A DNA stretch of 20,361 bases. Origin: JAGNZR01 sp051648485. GTDB taxonomy: Bacteria > Fusobacteriota > Fusobacteriia > Fusobacteriales > Fusobacteriaceae. The number at the start of each line of letters is the position of its first letter. Position 1 is the first letter of the stretch. The stretch is from assembly GCA_051648485.1 (NCBI GenBank), contig JBOFFH010000109.1:1-20361 (forward strand). The letters run 5' to 3'. Below are positions 1-8,160 of the stretch, piece by piece. Made by a program: the position numbers and the translations under genes. Below the pieces are notes generated by a model. It made no database searches, was not told the DNA's origin, and worked only from the letters and a program-made list of their open reading frames with translations.

Positions 1-10
1 AAAATAATAG

Positions 11-39
11 TACACATATTGTAAAAAGTATGGTATAAT
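11..39 (+). promoter_or_regulatory. Probable deaD promoter
   Basis: The -10 hexamer TATAAT lies at 34-39 and is preceded directly by TGG, which makes an extended -10. A weak -35 match, TACACA, sits at 11-16 with a 17-base spacer. Transcription would start near 46 and leave a leader of about 117 bases before the helicase start. Confidence 0.55.
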
Positions 40-62
40 AATTTGATATGTAGAATAATTAT

Positions 63-101
63 CTAGTTGCTATTCAGTTCCTGTGTATATAGCGTAGCTA
101 G
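63..101 (+). promoter_or_regulatory. Hairpin in the deaD 5' leader
   Basis: GCTAT at 69-73 pairs with ATAGC at 89-93, and the outer CTAG at 63-66 pairs with CTAG at 98-101 across a small internal loop; the apical loop is 74-88. Short direct repeats follow: GTGTATAT at 83-90 and 108-115, and GCGTAG at 92-97 and 122-127. Long structured leaders are known for cold-shock helicase genes, so a regulatory role is plausible, but this is inference. Confidence 0.35.
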
Positions 102-162
102 GTAATCGTGTATATTATTTGGCGTAGTGTTATATATAATTTAAGATTAGAAGGAAGTGTAT

Positions 163-1872
163 ATGGATAAGTTAGACAAATTAGTAGAATTCAGAAATTT
201 AGGTTTATCAGATAAAATATTAAAGGCATTAGAGAAAAAAGGATACGAGAAACCAAGTCCAATACAAGCTCTTACAATACCTGCATTATTATCAGGAACT
301 AAAGATATAATAGGACAAGCACAAACAGGAACAGGAAAAACTGCAGCTTTCTCTTTGCCTATATTAGAGCAAATAGAAGAGCACGGAAAACACATACAGG
401 CAATAGTTTTAACTCCAACAAGAGAACTTGCAGTACAAGTATCTGAAGAGATGCATGCATTAGCTAGTACAAAAAAATTCAGAATAACTCCAGTTTATGG
501 AGGACAATCTTTAGATTTCCAAATCAGACAACTTAAAAAAGGTGTGGATATAGTAGTAGGAACTCCAGGAAGAGTAATGGATCTTATGAGCAGAGGAATT
601 CTTAAAATAGATAACCTTAAATTCTTCGTTTTAGACGAAGCAGATGAAATGTTAAATATGGGATTCGTTGATGATATTGAGAAAATATTAAAATCAACAA
701 ATGAAGATAAAAAAATGCTATTTTTCTCGGCTACAATGGCTCCTGAAATTTTAAAAATAGCTAAAATTCACATGAGAGAACATGAAGTTCTAGCTGTTGC
801 AGCAAGAGAATTAACAACAAACTTAACAGATCAAATATATTTTGAAGTAAAAGATAGAGATAAATTCGAAGCTCTTTGCAGAATCATGGATTTAGCAAAA
901 GATTTCTATGGAATAGTTTTCTGTAGAACTAAAAATGATGTAAATGAGTTAGTTGGAAGATTAAATGACAGAGGATATGATGCTGAAGGTCTTCATGGAG
1001 ATATCAGTCAAAATCATAGAGAAGTTACACTAAAGAGATTTAAATCTAAGCGTTTAAATGTTCTTGTAGCAACTGACGTTGCAGCAAGAGGAATAGATGT
1101 AAATGATCTTTCTCATGTAATAAACTTTGCTATACCTCAAGAAGCAGAAAGTTATGTACATAGAATAGGAAGAACAGGAAGAGCTGGAAAGCAAGGTACA
1201 GCTATAACTTTCATAACTCCATCTGAGTATAGAAAACTTATGTATATTCAAAAAACTGTTAAAACAGAAATAAGAAAAGAAAACTTACCAAGAATAAAAG
1301 ATGTTATAGAAGCTAAAAAATCAAGAATATTCTCTGAACTTGAAATAATAGTAGAAGCTGGAGAATTCAAAAACTTTGAAGATATGGCTAACGAACTTAT
1401 GACAAAGGCTGATTCTCATACAATCATATCTGCTTTACTTAAAAATGCTTACGATCATGAATTAGACGAAAGCAACTACTCTGAAATCTCTGTTGGAAAT
1501 GACAGAAGAGAAAGAAGTGACAGATCTGAAAGAAGTGACAGACCTGAAAGAAGAGAAAGAAGTGACAGACCTGAAAGAAGAGAAAGAAGTAGAGATACTG
1601 TTGGAGATGACGGAGCTCTTGAAAATACTGGAAAAGTAAGATTGTTCATAGCTCTTGGAAGAAAAGATAATATGACTCTTAAGAAACTTTTAGAAACTAT
1701 CAGTAAAAAATCGAAAGTAAATGAAAGCAAAATAAGAAATGTTGAACTTTATGAGAACTTCTCATTTGTTTCAGTTCCATTCAATGATGCTGAAGTTATT
1801 ATTCAAAGTTTTGATGAAGATAGAAGAGGAAAAAAACCTTTAGTAGAGAAAGCTAAAGATTCAAAAAAATAA
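163..1872 (+). CDS. deaD: DEAD-box ATP-dependent RNA helicase, DeaD/CsdA type
   Basis: ATP-driven unwinding of RNA duplexes, in this family linked to ribosome assembly, mRNA turnover and growth in the cold; cytoplasmic. The protein is 569 residues. The first RecA domain has a Q motif, Walker A AQTGTGKT at 53-60, PTREL, TPGR, DEAD at 158-161 and SAT at 189-191. The second has ATDVAARG and HRIGRTGR at 333-340. An Arg/Ser/Glu-rich low-complexity linker runs about 447-478, and a DbpA-type RNA-binding domain starts near residue 492, which points to the DeaD/CsdA group rather than the short RhlE group. I chose ATG at 163 because AAGGAAG at 151-157 precedes it; an in-frame GTG at 157 would overlap that ribosome binding site. 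The gene has its own promoter and terminator. Confidence 0.95.
   Translation: MDKLDKLVEFRNLGLSDKILKALEKKGYEKPSPIQALTIPALLSGTKDIIGQAQTGTGKTAAFSLPILEQIEEHGKHIQAIVLTPTRELAVQVSEEMHALASTKKFRITPVYGGQSLDFQIRQLKKGVDIVVGTPGRVMDLMSRGILKIDNLKFFVLDEADEMLNMGFVDDIEKILKSTNEDKKMLFFSATMAPEILKIAKIHMREHEVLAVAARELTTNLTDQIYFEVKDRDKFEALCRIMDLAKDFYGIVFCRTKNDVNELVGRLNDRGYDAEGLHGDISQNHREVTLKRFKSKRLNVLVATDVAARGIDVNDLSHVINFAIPQEAESYVHRIGRTGRAGKQGTAITFITPSEYRKLMYIQKTVKTEIRKENLPRIKDVIEAKKSRIFSELEIIVEAGEFKNFEDMANELMTKADSHTIISALLKNAYDHELDESNYSEISVGNDRRERSDRSERSDRPERRERSDRPERRERSRDTVGDDGALENTGKVRLFIALGRKDNMTLKKLLETISKKSKVNESKIRNVELYENFSFVSVPFNDAEVIIQSFDEDRRGKKPLVEKAKDSKK
1513..1590 (+). repeat. Short in-frame tandem repeats in deaD encoding an Arg/Ser/Glu-rich linker
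   Basis: The 12-mer AGAAGTGACAGA recurs at 1513, 1531 and 1558, so the spacings are 18 and 27 bases, both multiples of nine. The repeats encode modules such as RRERSDRPE between the helicase core and the C-terminal RNA-binding domain. Such basic, disordered linkers in DEAD-box proteins usually bind RNA non-specifically, and repeat number may vary between strains through slippage. Confidence 0.7.
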
Positions 1873-1883
1873 TAATAAATAAT

Positions 1884-1921
1884 AAATCTTGAGAGCTTCT
1901 AATAGTTCTCAAGATTTTTTT
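1884..1921 (+). terminator. Intrinsic terminator after deaD
   Basis: An 11-bp perfect stem (arms 1884-1894 and 1907-1917), extended by a G-T and a C-G pair, closes a loop at about 1897-1904 and runs into seven T residues at 1915-1921. It lies 12 bases after the deaD stop codon. Confidence 0.85.
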
Positions 1922-1947
1922 ATTAAAAAAATAAAGTCCAGAAGTAT

Positions 1948-1976
1948 AAGACAATTCGGGTAAATTATGGTAGAAT
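1948..1976 (+). promoter_or_regulatory. Probable promoter of the mltG-tilS-ftsH unit
   Basis: AAGACA at 1948-1953 (4 of 6 to the -35 consensus) is followed after 17 bases by TAGAAT at 1971-1976, which is preceded by TGG as an extended -10. It sits between the deaD terminator and mltG. Confidence 0.55.
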
Positions 1977-2003
1977 AGAGTTAAATTATTTGAAGGAGAG
2001 GTT

Positions 2004-2957
2004 ATGAAAAAATTACTTTTAGGAATTTTAACTGCAACTATTCTAAGTGGAGCAGGATTAATTTATTCCTATCAAAACTATATAAGTAAAAAAATAAATT
2101 ATAATACTGTTTTAGAAGTGTCAAGTGATAAACCATTGCTCCAATCCTTAAAAAAACTTCCTTATTCTGTAGAAAACTATTTTTTTAGATACTACATTAA
2201 AGAAAGAAATGGTGGGAAAGCAATAAAAGCTGGATACTATGAGCTGGTAGGAGAAAAAAGTTTAGAGGATTTAATAACTCAATTGGAAGAGGGGCGTTCT
2301 AAAGTTTTTAAACTGACTATTCCAGAGGGGTTTACATATAAAAATGTTATGAATTTACTTACTAAAGGAGATAAAGAAAAATTAAAACAATATGAATCAG
2401 CTTTAAAGGAGATAGAATTTCCTTATCCTACTCCAAATATGAACTTTGAAGGTTATTTTTATCCAGAAACTTATTACATACCAGAAAATTATTCAATTAA
2501 GCAAACATTAGAAATTCCTTTAAAGCAATTTTTAAAAGTTTTTCCTCCTGAAAAATATCCGAATAAAGAGGAGTTTTATCAAAAACTTATTATGGCCTCT
2601 ATTTTAGAAAGAGAAGCCATGAGAAAAGAAGAAAAACCCATTATGGCCTCAGTTTTCTATAATAGAATAGAGAAAAAAATGACTCTTTCTTCAGATGCTA
2701 CTGTAAACTATGTATACAATTATGAAAAAAGAAGAATATATTACAAAGATTTAGAGATAGATTCACCTTATAATACATATAAATATAGAGGTTTACCTCC
2801 TGGACCTATAGCTAATCCACATAAAAGTTCTTTAGATGCAGCATATAATCCAGAGCAGACTGATTATCTATTTTTTGTTACCAGTGAAAATGGATATCAT
2901 TTTTTCAGCAGAACTTATCGTGAACATTTGGAATTTCAAAAAAATAATAAGAAATAA
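2004..2957 (+). CDS. mltG: Endolytic murein transglycosylase MltG (YceG family)
   Basis: Cleaves glycan strands of nascent peptidoglycan at the outer face of the inner membrane and so sets or ends strand length. The 317-residue protein starts with a short basic stretch and one membrane segment (about residues 4-23) with no lipobox cysteine, so it should be a single-pass anchor. A LysM-like part contains the family hallmark TIPEG. The catalytic region has ASILERE at about 198-204, where one glutamate (E202 by analogy with the family's SIVEKE motif) is the likely catalyst, then VFYNRI, the SSDATVNY segment, and YNTY and GLPPGPI. The ATG is preceded by AAGGAGAGG. It is first in a unit with the radical SAM gene (19-base gap), tilS and ftsH. 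Confidence 0.93.
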   Translation: MKKLLLGILTATILSGAGLIYSYQNYISKKINYNTVLEVSSDKPLLQSLKKLPYSVENYFFRYYIKERNGGKAIKAGYYELVGEKSLEDLITQLEEGRSKVFKLTIPEGFTYKNVMNLLTKGDKEKLKQYESALKEIEFPYPTPNMNFEGYFYPETYYIPENYSIKQTLEIPLKQFLKVFPPEKYPNKEEFYQKLIMASILEREAMRKEEKPIMASVFYNRIEKKMTLSSDATVNYVYNYEKRRIYYKDLEIDSPYNTYKYRGLPPGPIANPHKSSLDAAYNPEQTDYLFFVTSENGYHFFSRTYREHLEFQKNNKK

Positions 2958-2976
2958 TATAAAATAGGAGTAAAAA

Positions 2977-4638
2977 ATGAAAAAATATTTATTAGTGGCA
3001 TTAAATAGCCAGTATATACACACAAATCTAGCTGTGAGATATTTAAAAAAATATGCAGATCAATACAGTGGAAAAAAAATAGAAATATATGAGTCAAATA
3101 TAAATAATCAAACACATAATATTATAAGGGATATTTTTGAAAAATCTCCTGATGTAGTTTTATTTTCTACTTATATTTGGAATAAAGAGCAAATTTTTAA
3201 AATATCTAAAGAATTAAAGAAAATAATGCCAAATTTAAAAATAGGTTTAGGTGGGCCTGAAGTTACTTATGACAGTGAAGATGTTATGAAAGATAATCCG
3301 GAAGTCGATTTTATAATAAAAGGAGAGGGAGAACGAGCCTTTTTAAAAGTAGTTCAAGCAAATATAGATGAACTTCTGACAATATATTCAGAACCAATGC
3401 CTTCTGATTTAGACGAGATTCCTTTTCCTTATTCTTTAGAGGAAATAATGAAAGAAAACAAAATTCTTTATTATGAAAGTTCAAGAGGGTGTCCTTTCAG
3501 TTGCTCTTACTGTCTTTCTTCAATAGATAAAGGAGTAAAAAACTTTTCTTTAGAAAGAGTAAAAAAAGATTTGGGAATTTTCTTGCATTCAAATATTAAA
3601 CTTTTAAAATTTGTAGACAGAACTTTCAATATAAATAAAGGAAGATATTTAGAAATATGGAAGTTTTTAATAGAAAATTATCGTCCAGGAATAATTTTTC
3701 ATTTTGAAATTAATGCTAATATTTTTGATGAAGAAACTTTAGAGCTTTTGAAAAAAGTTCCTAAAGATTATTTTCAATTTGAAATAGGAATACAAAGTGT
3801 AAATTGGGAAACAATGGAGAGTATAAATAGAAGAAATCTTTTAGAAAGATTAACTAAAAACATTCAAAAGATACCTAGAAATATACATTTGCATTTAGAT
3901 TTAATAGCAGGACTACCATTTGAAACATATAGTCTTTTTAAAAATTCTTTTAATTATGTTTATAATTTAAAACCAGAAATGATTCAATTAGGATTTTTAA
4001 AAATTTTAAAGGGAACAAAAATATCTAAAGAAATTATAGATTATGAATATAAATATTTAGATTTTCAACCTTATGAAGTTTTAAGTAATAAGTTTATGAA
4101 TTTCTCTGAAATATGTAGATTAAAAAATTTAGAAAAACTTTTAGATTGGTATTATAATTCTGAAAAATTTATGAATTCAGTTAACTATATAGTTGAAAAC
4201 AATTATTCTTCACCTTTTGTATTTTTTGAAGAAATAAGTGACTATTTTAAAACGAATAATCTTTTAGATTTAGGTCATAAAGATGCATCTCTTTATACTT
4301 ATCTACTAGAATTCTATAAGTTTAAAAAATTCCCACTAGAAGAAAAATTTATAGAATTCTTAAAATATGATTTTTTATTGTTAGCAAAACCTGGAAATTA
4401 TCCTAACTGGTTGAAGAGTGAAAAAGATAGTGAATTATATAATAATATCTTGAAAACTTGTACTTTTAAATCTATTCGTGAAGGGCACAGATATAGTGAA
4501 TTAGAAAAATTCAGATACAATATTTTGGAAAATAAAGATGAAATGGTATATGTTTTCTTTGACTATAGAGATAAAAGTGTAAAAAAAATAGATGAAAATG
4601 ATTATAAAAGTGAGAAAAATGATAAAGAAAATATTTAG
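2977..4638 (+). CDS. Cobalamin-binding radical SAM protein with DUF4080-like C-terminus
   Basis: The 553-residue protein has an N-terminal B12-binding Rossmann domain (about 1-140; GLGGPEVTYD and the GEGE segment are typical), a radical SAM core with the 4Fe-4S motif C172-x3-C176-x2-C179, and a C-terminal part resembling DUF4080. The classical DxHxxG motif of base-off cobalamin binding is absent, as in many class B radical SAM enzymes. These enzymes use cobalamin and S-adenosylmethionine for methylations or rearrangements at unreactive carbons; the substrate here cannot be told from sequence. AGGAG at 2966-2970 supports the start. Its last 20 bases overlap tilS, so the two are probably translationally coupled, but that alone does not establish a role in tRNA modification. 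Confidence 0.85.
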   Translation: MKKYLLVALNSQYIHTNLAVRYLKKYADQYSGKKIEIYESNINNQTHNIIRDIFEKSPDVVLFSTYIWNKEQIFKISKELKKIMPNLKIGLGGPEVTYDSEDVMKDNPEVDFIIKGEGERAFLKVVQANIDELLTIYSEPMPSDLDEIPFPYSLEEIMKENKILYYESSRGCPFSCSYCLSSIDKGVKNFSLERVKKDLGIFLHSNIKLLKFVDRTFNINKGRYLEIWKFLIENYRPGIIFHFEINANIFDEETLELLKKVPKDYFQFEIGIQSVNWETMESINRRNLLERLTKNIQKIPRNIHLHLDLIAGLPFETYSLFKNSFNYVYNLKPEMIQLGFLKILKGTKISKEIIDYEYKYLDFQPYEVLSNKFMNFSEICRLKNLEKLLDWYYNSEKFMNSVNYIVENNYSSPFVFFEEISDYFKTNNLLDLGHKDASLYTYLLEFYKFKKFPLEEKFIEFLKYDFLLLAKPGNYPNWLKSEKDSELYNNILKTCTFKSIREGHRYSELEKFRYNILENKDEMVYVFFDYRDKSVKKIDENDYKSEKNDKENI

Positions 4639-5974
4639 CTCAATAAAACAGTATAAATTATTAGAAGATGGAGAAACAATAGTTTTAGGATTTTCTGGAG
4701 GACCAGATTCAGTTTTTCTGTTGGAAGTTTTAATGGAATACAAAATGAAAATAGATGAAAATCTAAAAATAATTTTAGTTCATATCAACCATCTTTTAAG
4801 AGGTGAAGCTTCTGATGGGGATGAGGAGTTTGTAAAAGAAATAGGAAAGAAATATGATTTGCAAGTTTTTGTTAAAAGAATTGATATTGAAAAAATAGGT
4901 AAAGATGAAAAAAAGGGGTTAGAAGAAGTAGGAAGAGAAGTTAGGCACCGGTTCTTCAAAAATGTTTTAGATAAAGTCAAAGGCGATAAAATAGCCTTAG
5001 CTCATAACAAAGATGACCAGATAGAAACATTCATGTTTAGAATTATAAGAGGAACAAGTTTAGAAGGATTAGAGGGAATATCAAGAAAAAGAGACAATTA
5101 TATCAGACCAATTATAGATATTTATAAATCTGAAATAATGAGTTATTTAGATAAAAAAAATATTCCTTACAGAATCGATAAAACTAATTTCGAAAATGAA
5201 TTTACAAGAAATAGTATAAGATTAGATCTTATACCTTTTATAGAAAAAAGATATAATCCTAAATTTAAGGATAAAATATATAATTTGATTGGAGAAATAA
5301 AAGAAGTAAATGGAGAAAACAAAATAAATCTAAAAGATTTTCTTGAAGATGAAAAATTATCAGTGAAAAAATTAGAAAAAGAATCTAAATATATTCAAAA
5401 AAAGATTTTAAATAAATTTTTAAATGAAAAAAAAGTAAAAAGTGATAGATATAAAATTGAGAGTATGATAGAATTACTAAAAAAAGGAGGAACTAAGAAA
5501 ATATCTCTGAATAAAGAACAATTTTTGTTAAAAGAATACGAATATATTTATATAAAAACTGAAAAAGCATTAGAGTTGGAACATAAAAATAAAAATGATA
5601 ATACAGAAATATTTTTTAAAATACCAGGAATGATAAAATTTGGAAATTTTCAAATAACAGCTGAAATAAATAATGCTGAAAATGAAAAAATAAAAAGAGG
5701 AAATACAGAGTTTCTAACTAATTTAGCTGTAGGGGATACTCTAAAAATCAGAACTAAAAAACCAGGAGATAAAATAATTCCTACAGGCATGAATTCTGAG
5801 AAAAAAATAAAAGATATTCTTATAAATACCAAAATACCTCAAGAAGGAAGAGATGATATTCCGATTATCTTAAAAGAAGAAGAAGTGGTTTGGATAGGAG
5901 GGGTAAGAGGAAGCGAAAAATATCAACAAAAAACAGTTGGAATGGGAATAAACTTAACTATAAGGAGGAATTAA
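4619..5974 (+). CDS. tilS: tRNA(Ile)-lysidine synthase TilS
   Basis: Uses ATP and lysine to convert C34 of the CAU-anticodon tRNA-Ile to lysidine, switching its charging and decoding from Met/AUG to Ile/AUA. AUA is a very common Ile codon in this window, so demand should be high. The protein has the PP-loop SGGPDS at 25-30, the HNKDDQIET motif at 129-137, the IRPIIDI segment, NEFTRNSIR, and a C-terminal TilS domain (GDTLKIR, KPGDKI, KKIKDIL, WIGGVRG). I chose ATG at 4619 (451 residues) because it places SGGPDS where Bacillus TilS has it; ATGs at 4592 and 4598 are possible. The local ribosome binding site is weak (AGTGAG), consistent with coupling to the overlapping upstream gene. ftsH follows after 2 bases. 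The tilS-ftsH adjacency is as in Bacillus, but hpt is missing between them. Confidence 0.93.
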   Translation: MIKKIFSSIKQYKLLEDGETIVLGFSGGPDSVFLLEVLMEYKMKIDENLKIILVHINHLLRGEASDGDEEFVKEIGKKYDLQVFVKRIDIEKIGKDEKKGLEEVGREVRHRFFKNVLDKVKGDKIALAHNKDDQIETFMFRIIRGTSLEGLEGISRKRDNYIRPIIDIYKSEIMSYLDKKNIPYRIDKTNFENEFTRNSIRLDLIPFIEKRYNPKFKDKIYNLIGEIKEVNGENKINLKDFLEDEKLSVKKLEKESKYIQKKILNKFLNEKKVKSDRYKIESMIELLKKGGTKKISLNKEQFLLKEYEYIYIKTEKALELEHKNKNDNTEIFFKIPGMIKFGNFQITAEINNAENEKIKRGNTEFLTNLAVGDTLKIRTKKPGDKIIPTGMNSEKKIKDILINTKIPQEGRDDIPIILKEEEVVWIGGVRGSEKYQQKTVGMGINLTIRRN

Positions 5975-5976
5975 CA

Positions 5977-8037
5977 GTGCAGAAAAATATAATGTTAGTT
6001 GAGGAAGAAAAAAATAATAAGCCAGAGCAAAAAGAGGATCAGAATAAAAAAAGAGATGATTTTAAGGAAAAATTAAAATCAACTTTCAATGGGGGTAATT
6101 CAGGAGATAACAAGGGAAACAACTCCAATGAACCTAAAGGTAAGTTCAATATAAAGGGATTAATAATGTTGTTATTTATAGTTACATTATTTATGAGTTT
6201 GCCTTCTCTTATGAAAGATAAAGAAAAAACTGGAGTAAAAGATGTAAGTTATACAGAATTTATGGAGTTAGCTCAAAATAAAACAATAGTAAAAGTTCAA
6301 GAAAAAGATGGATATGTTTACGGAACTATGGCTGATGATAAACAAGAAAATTATAAAACTAGGATGATAACAGATAGATTAGGTGGAGATCCTAAATTAG
6401 TAAATGTTCTTGAAAGTTCAGGAGTAGCTATCGACTCAGTACCAGCTGAAGAGCTACCTTTCCTTTTAAATCTTTTAGTTTCATGGTTCCCGATGATTCT
6501 TTTAATAGGAGTATGGGTATTTATGCTTTCTAGAATGAATAAAGGATCTGGTGGAGGACCTCAAATCTTTAATATTGGAAAATCTAAAGTAAAAGAAAAT
6601 GGTGAAGAGTTAATAAAAACAACTTTTAAAGATGTAGCTGGAATAGATGAGGCAAAAGTAGAACTAGAAGAAGTTGTTCAATTTTTAAAAGAACCTGAAA
6701 AATTTAAAAAAGTAGGAGCTAAAATTCCTAAGGGAGTACTACTTTTAGGAAGTCCTGGAACAGGAAAAACACTTTTAGCTAAAGCTGTAGCAGGAGAGGC
6801 AGGAGTACCATTTTTAAGTATGTCTGGTTCTGAATTTGTTGAGATGTTTGTTGGAGTAGGAGCTTCTAGAGTTCGTGATTTATTTGCTAAAGCAAGAAAA
6901 GCAGCACCTTGTATAGTGTTTATAGATGAGATAGATGCAGTTGGTCGTAAACGTGGAAGTGGACAAGGTGGAGGAAATGATGAGCGTGAACAAACTCTTA
7001 ATCAACTTCTTGTAGAAATGGATGGATTTGGAAATGACGAAACAATAATAATTTTAGCAGCAACTAACCGTCCAGAAGTATTAGATCGTGCACTTATGAG
7101 ACCAGGAAGATTTGACCGTCAAGTAGTTGTGGATGCTCCTGATATAAAAGGAAGAGAAGAAATTTTAAATGTTCATATAAAAGGGAAAAAACTTTCACCA
7201 GAAGTAGATTTAGGAATAGTAGCTAGAAAAACACCTGGATTTGTAGGAGCGGATTTAGCAAATCTATTGAATGAAGCTGCAATTTTAGCTGCTCGTGAAG
7301 GAAGAGACGAAATTAATATGGAAGATTTAGAAGAAGCTTCTGAAAAAGTTACAATAGGTCCAGAAAGAAAATCTCGTGTAACAGTTGAAAAAGAAAGACA
7401 TATAGTAGCTTATCATGAAGTAGGACATGCCTTGAGTCAAGTGTTATTACCTTATACAGAGCCAGTTCACAAAGTAACAATTATTCCAAGAGGAAGTGCA
7501 GCACTTGGTTATACTATGACACTTCCAACAGAAGATAGATACTTGAAATCTAAAAAAGAATATCTTTCAGAAATAAGAGTTTTATTAGCAGGAAGAGCGG
7601 CTGAACAAGTAGTGTTTAATGATATCACAACAGGAGCAAGTAACGATATTCAAAGAGCGACTGCTATAGCTCATGCTATAGTTACTAAATTTGGAATGAC
7701 AGATAAATTTGGACCTATCCTTTTGGATAGTACAGCTGAAGGTGATATGTTTGCTCAAAAACATTATAGTGATGTAACTGGAAAAGAGATAGACGATGAA
7801 ATAAGAAAAATAATTTCAGATGCTTACAGTGATGTTATTAAAATGTTAACTGATAAATATGAACTATTAGACCATATCAGTAAAACTCTTTTAATAAGAG
7901 AAACTATAACTGGAGATGAATTAAAAACTTTAGTTGCTGGGGGAGTTTTAGAAGAAAAAGTTAAAAAGTCTAAAGATATAAAGCCAGTTTTAGAGCCGAT
8001 AGTTGCTGATGAACTAAGTGAGAACACAGTAAAATAA
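5977..8037 (+). CDS. ftsH: ATP-dependent zinc metalloprotease FtsH
   Basis: Membrane-anchored AAA+ protease that extracts and degrades misfolded membrane proteins and unstable regulators as a hexamer. The 686 residues comprise a hydrophilic N-terminal tail (about 1-58, Lys/Glu/Asn-rich), membrane segment 1 (about 61-80), an extracytoplasmic domain, and membrane segment 2 (LLVSWFPMILLIGVWVFML). The AAA domain has Walker A GSPGTGKT at 258-265 (Ser where Pro is usual), Walker B FIDEID and the second region of homology with arginine fingers (RPGRFDR). The protease part has zinc ligands HEVGH at 480-484 and D557. The start is GTG at 5977, since AGGAGG lies 8 bases upstream; a longer frame from 5890 would overlap most of the end of tilS. 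No terminator is visible after the stop, so some read-through into rpsO is possible. Confidence 0.96.
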   Translation: MQKNIMLVEEEKNNKPEQKEDQNKKRDDFKEKLKSTFNGGNSGDNKGNNSNEPKGKFNIKGLIMLLFIVTLFMSLPSLMKDKEKTGVKDVSYTEFMELAQNKTIVKVQEKDGYVYGTMADDKQENYKTRMITDRLGGDPKLVNVLESSGVAIDSVPAEELPFLLNLLVSWFPMILLIGVWVFMLSRMNKGSGGGPQIFNIGKSKVKENGEELIKTTFKDVAGIDEAKVELEEVVQFLKEPEKFKKVGAKIPKGVLLLGSPGTGKTLLAKAVAGEAGVPFLSMSGSEFVEMFVGVGASRVRDLFAKARKAAPCIVFIDEIDAVGRKRGSGQGGGNDEREQTLNQLLVEMDGFGNDETIIILAATNRPEVLDRALMRPGRFDRQVVVDAPDIKGREEILNVHIKGKKLSPEVDLGIVARKTPGFVGADLANLLNEAAILAAREGRDEINMEDLEEASEKVTIGPERKSRVTVEKERHIVAYHEVGHALSQVLLPYTEPVHKVTIIPRGSAALGYTMTLPTEDRYLKSKKEYLSEIRVLLAGRAAEQVVFNDITTGASNDIQRATAIAHAIVTKFGMTDKFGPILLDSTAEGDMFAQKHYSDVTGKEIDDEIRKIISDAYSDVIKMLTDKYELLDHISKTLLIRETITGDELKTLVAGGVLEEKVKKSKDIKPVLEPIVADELSENTVK

Positions 8038-8051
8038 AGGGATAAAACCGC

Positions 8052-8080
8052 TTTACAACAGTTAATAAGTATGATATAAT
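8052..8080 (+). promoter_or_regulatory. Strong rpsO promoter
   Basis: TTTACA at 8052-8057 and TATAAT at 8075-8080 are separated by 17 bases, and the -10 is preceded by TGA as an extended element. It is the closest match to a housekeeping promoter in the window. Transcription would begin near 8086-8088, leaving a leader of about 74 bases. Confidence 0.85.
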
Positions 8081-8092
8081 TAATTAATAATT

Positions 8093-8152
8093 TAAGCTAG
8101 GATATGGGGTTTGCCTCCTGTTTGCTTGGCTTAGATAATAAATATTTGGAGG
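8093..8152 (+). promoter_or_regulatory. Folded rpsO leader, candidate S15 autoregulatory site
   Basis: A 9-bp stem pairs TAAGCTAGG (8093-8101) with CTTGGCTTA (8125-8133), including G-T wobbles. Inside it GGGG (8106-8109) can pair with the C-rich stretch at 8114-8118. That same CCTCC (8114-8118) is the exact complement of the GGAGG ribosome binding site at 8148-8152, so two exclusive folds are possible. In several bacteria S15 represses its own translation by binding leader RNA, with different folds in different lineages. The regulatory role here is inference. Confidence 0.5.
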
Positions 8153-8160
8153 TAATTAAC

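Noticed and set aside
1501..1600. Short regularly spaced repeats resembling a tiny CRISPR-like array
   Set aside because: The repeats are in frame inside deaD, have no unique spacers and encode a low-complexity basic linker.
1476..1730. Minus-strand open frame rich in Leu and Ser opposite the deaD repeats
   Set aside because: It is the antisense image of the Arg/Ser-rich repeat, with no ribosome binding site and no family features.
5890..5976. A longer ftsH reading from 5890
   Set aside because: It would overlap most of the end of tilS, and the GTG at 5977 has a perfect AGGAGG at the right distance.
8104..8160. An N-terminal extension of S15 from 8104
   Set aside because: It would be read through a structured leader, without a ribosome binding site, and gives S15 a non-family extension.
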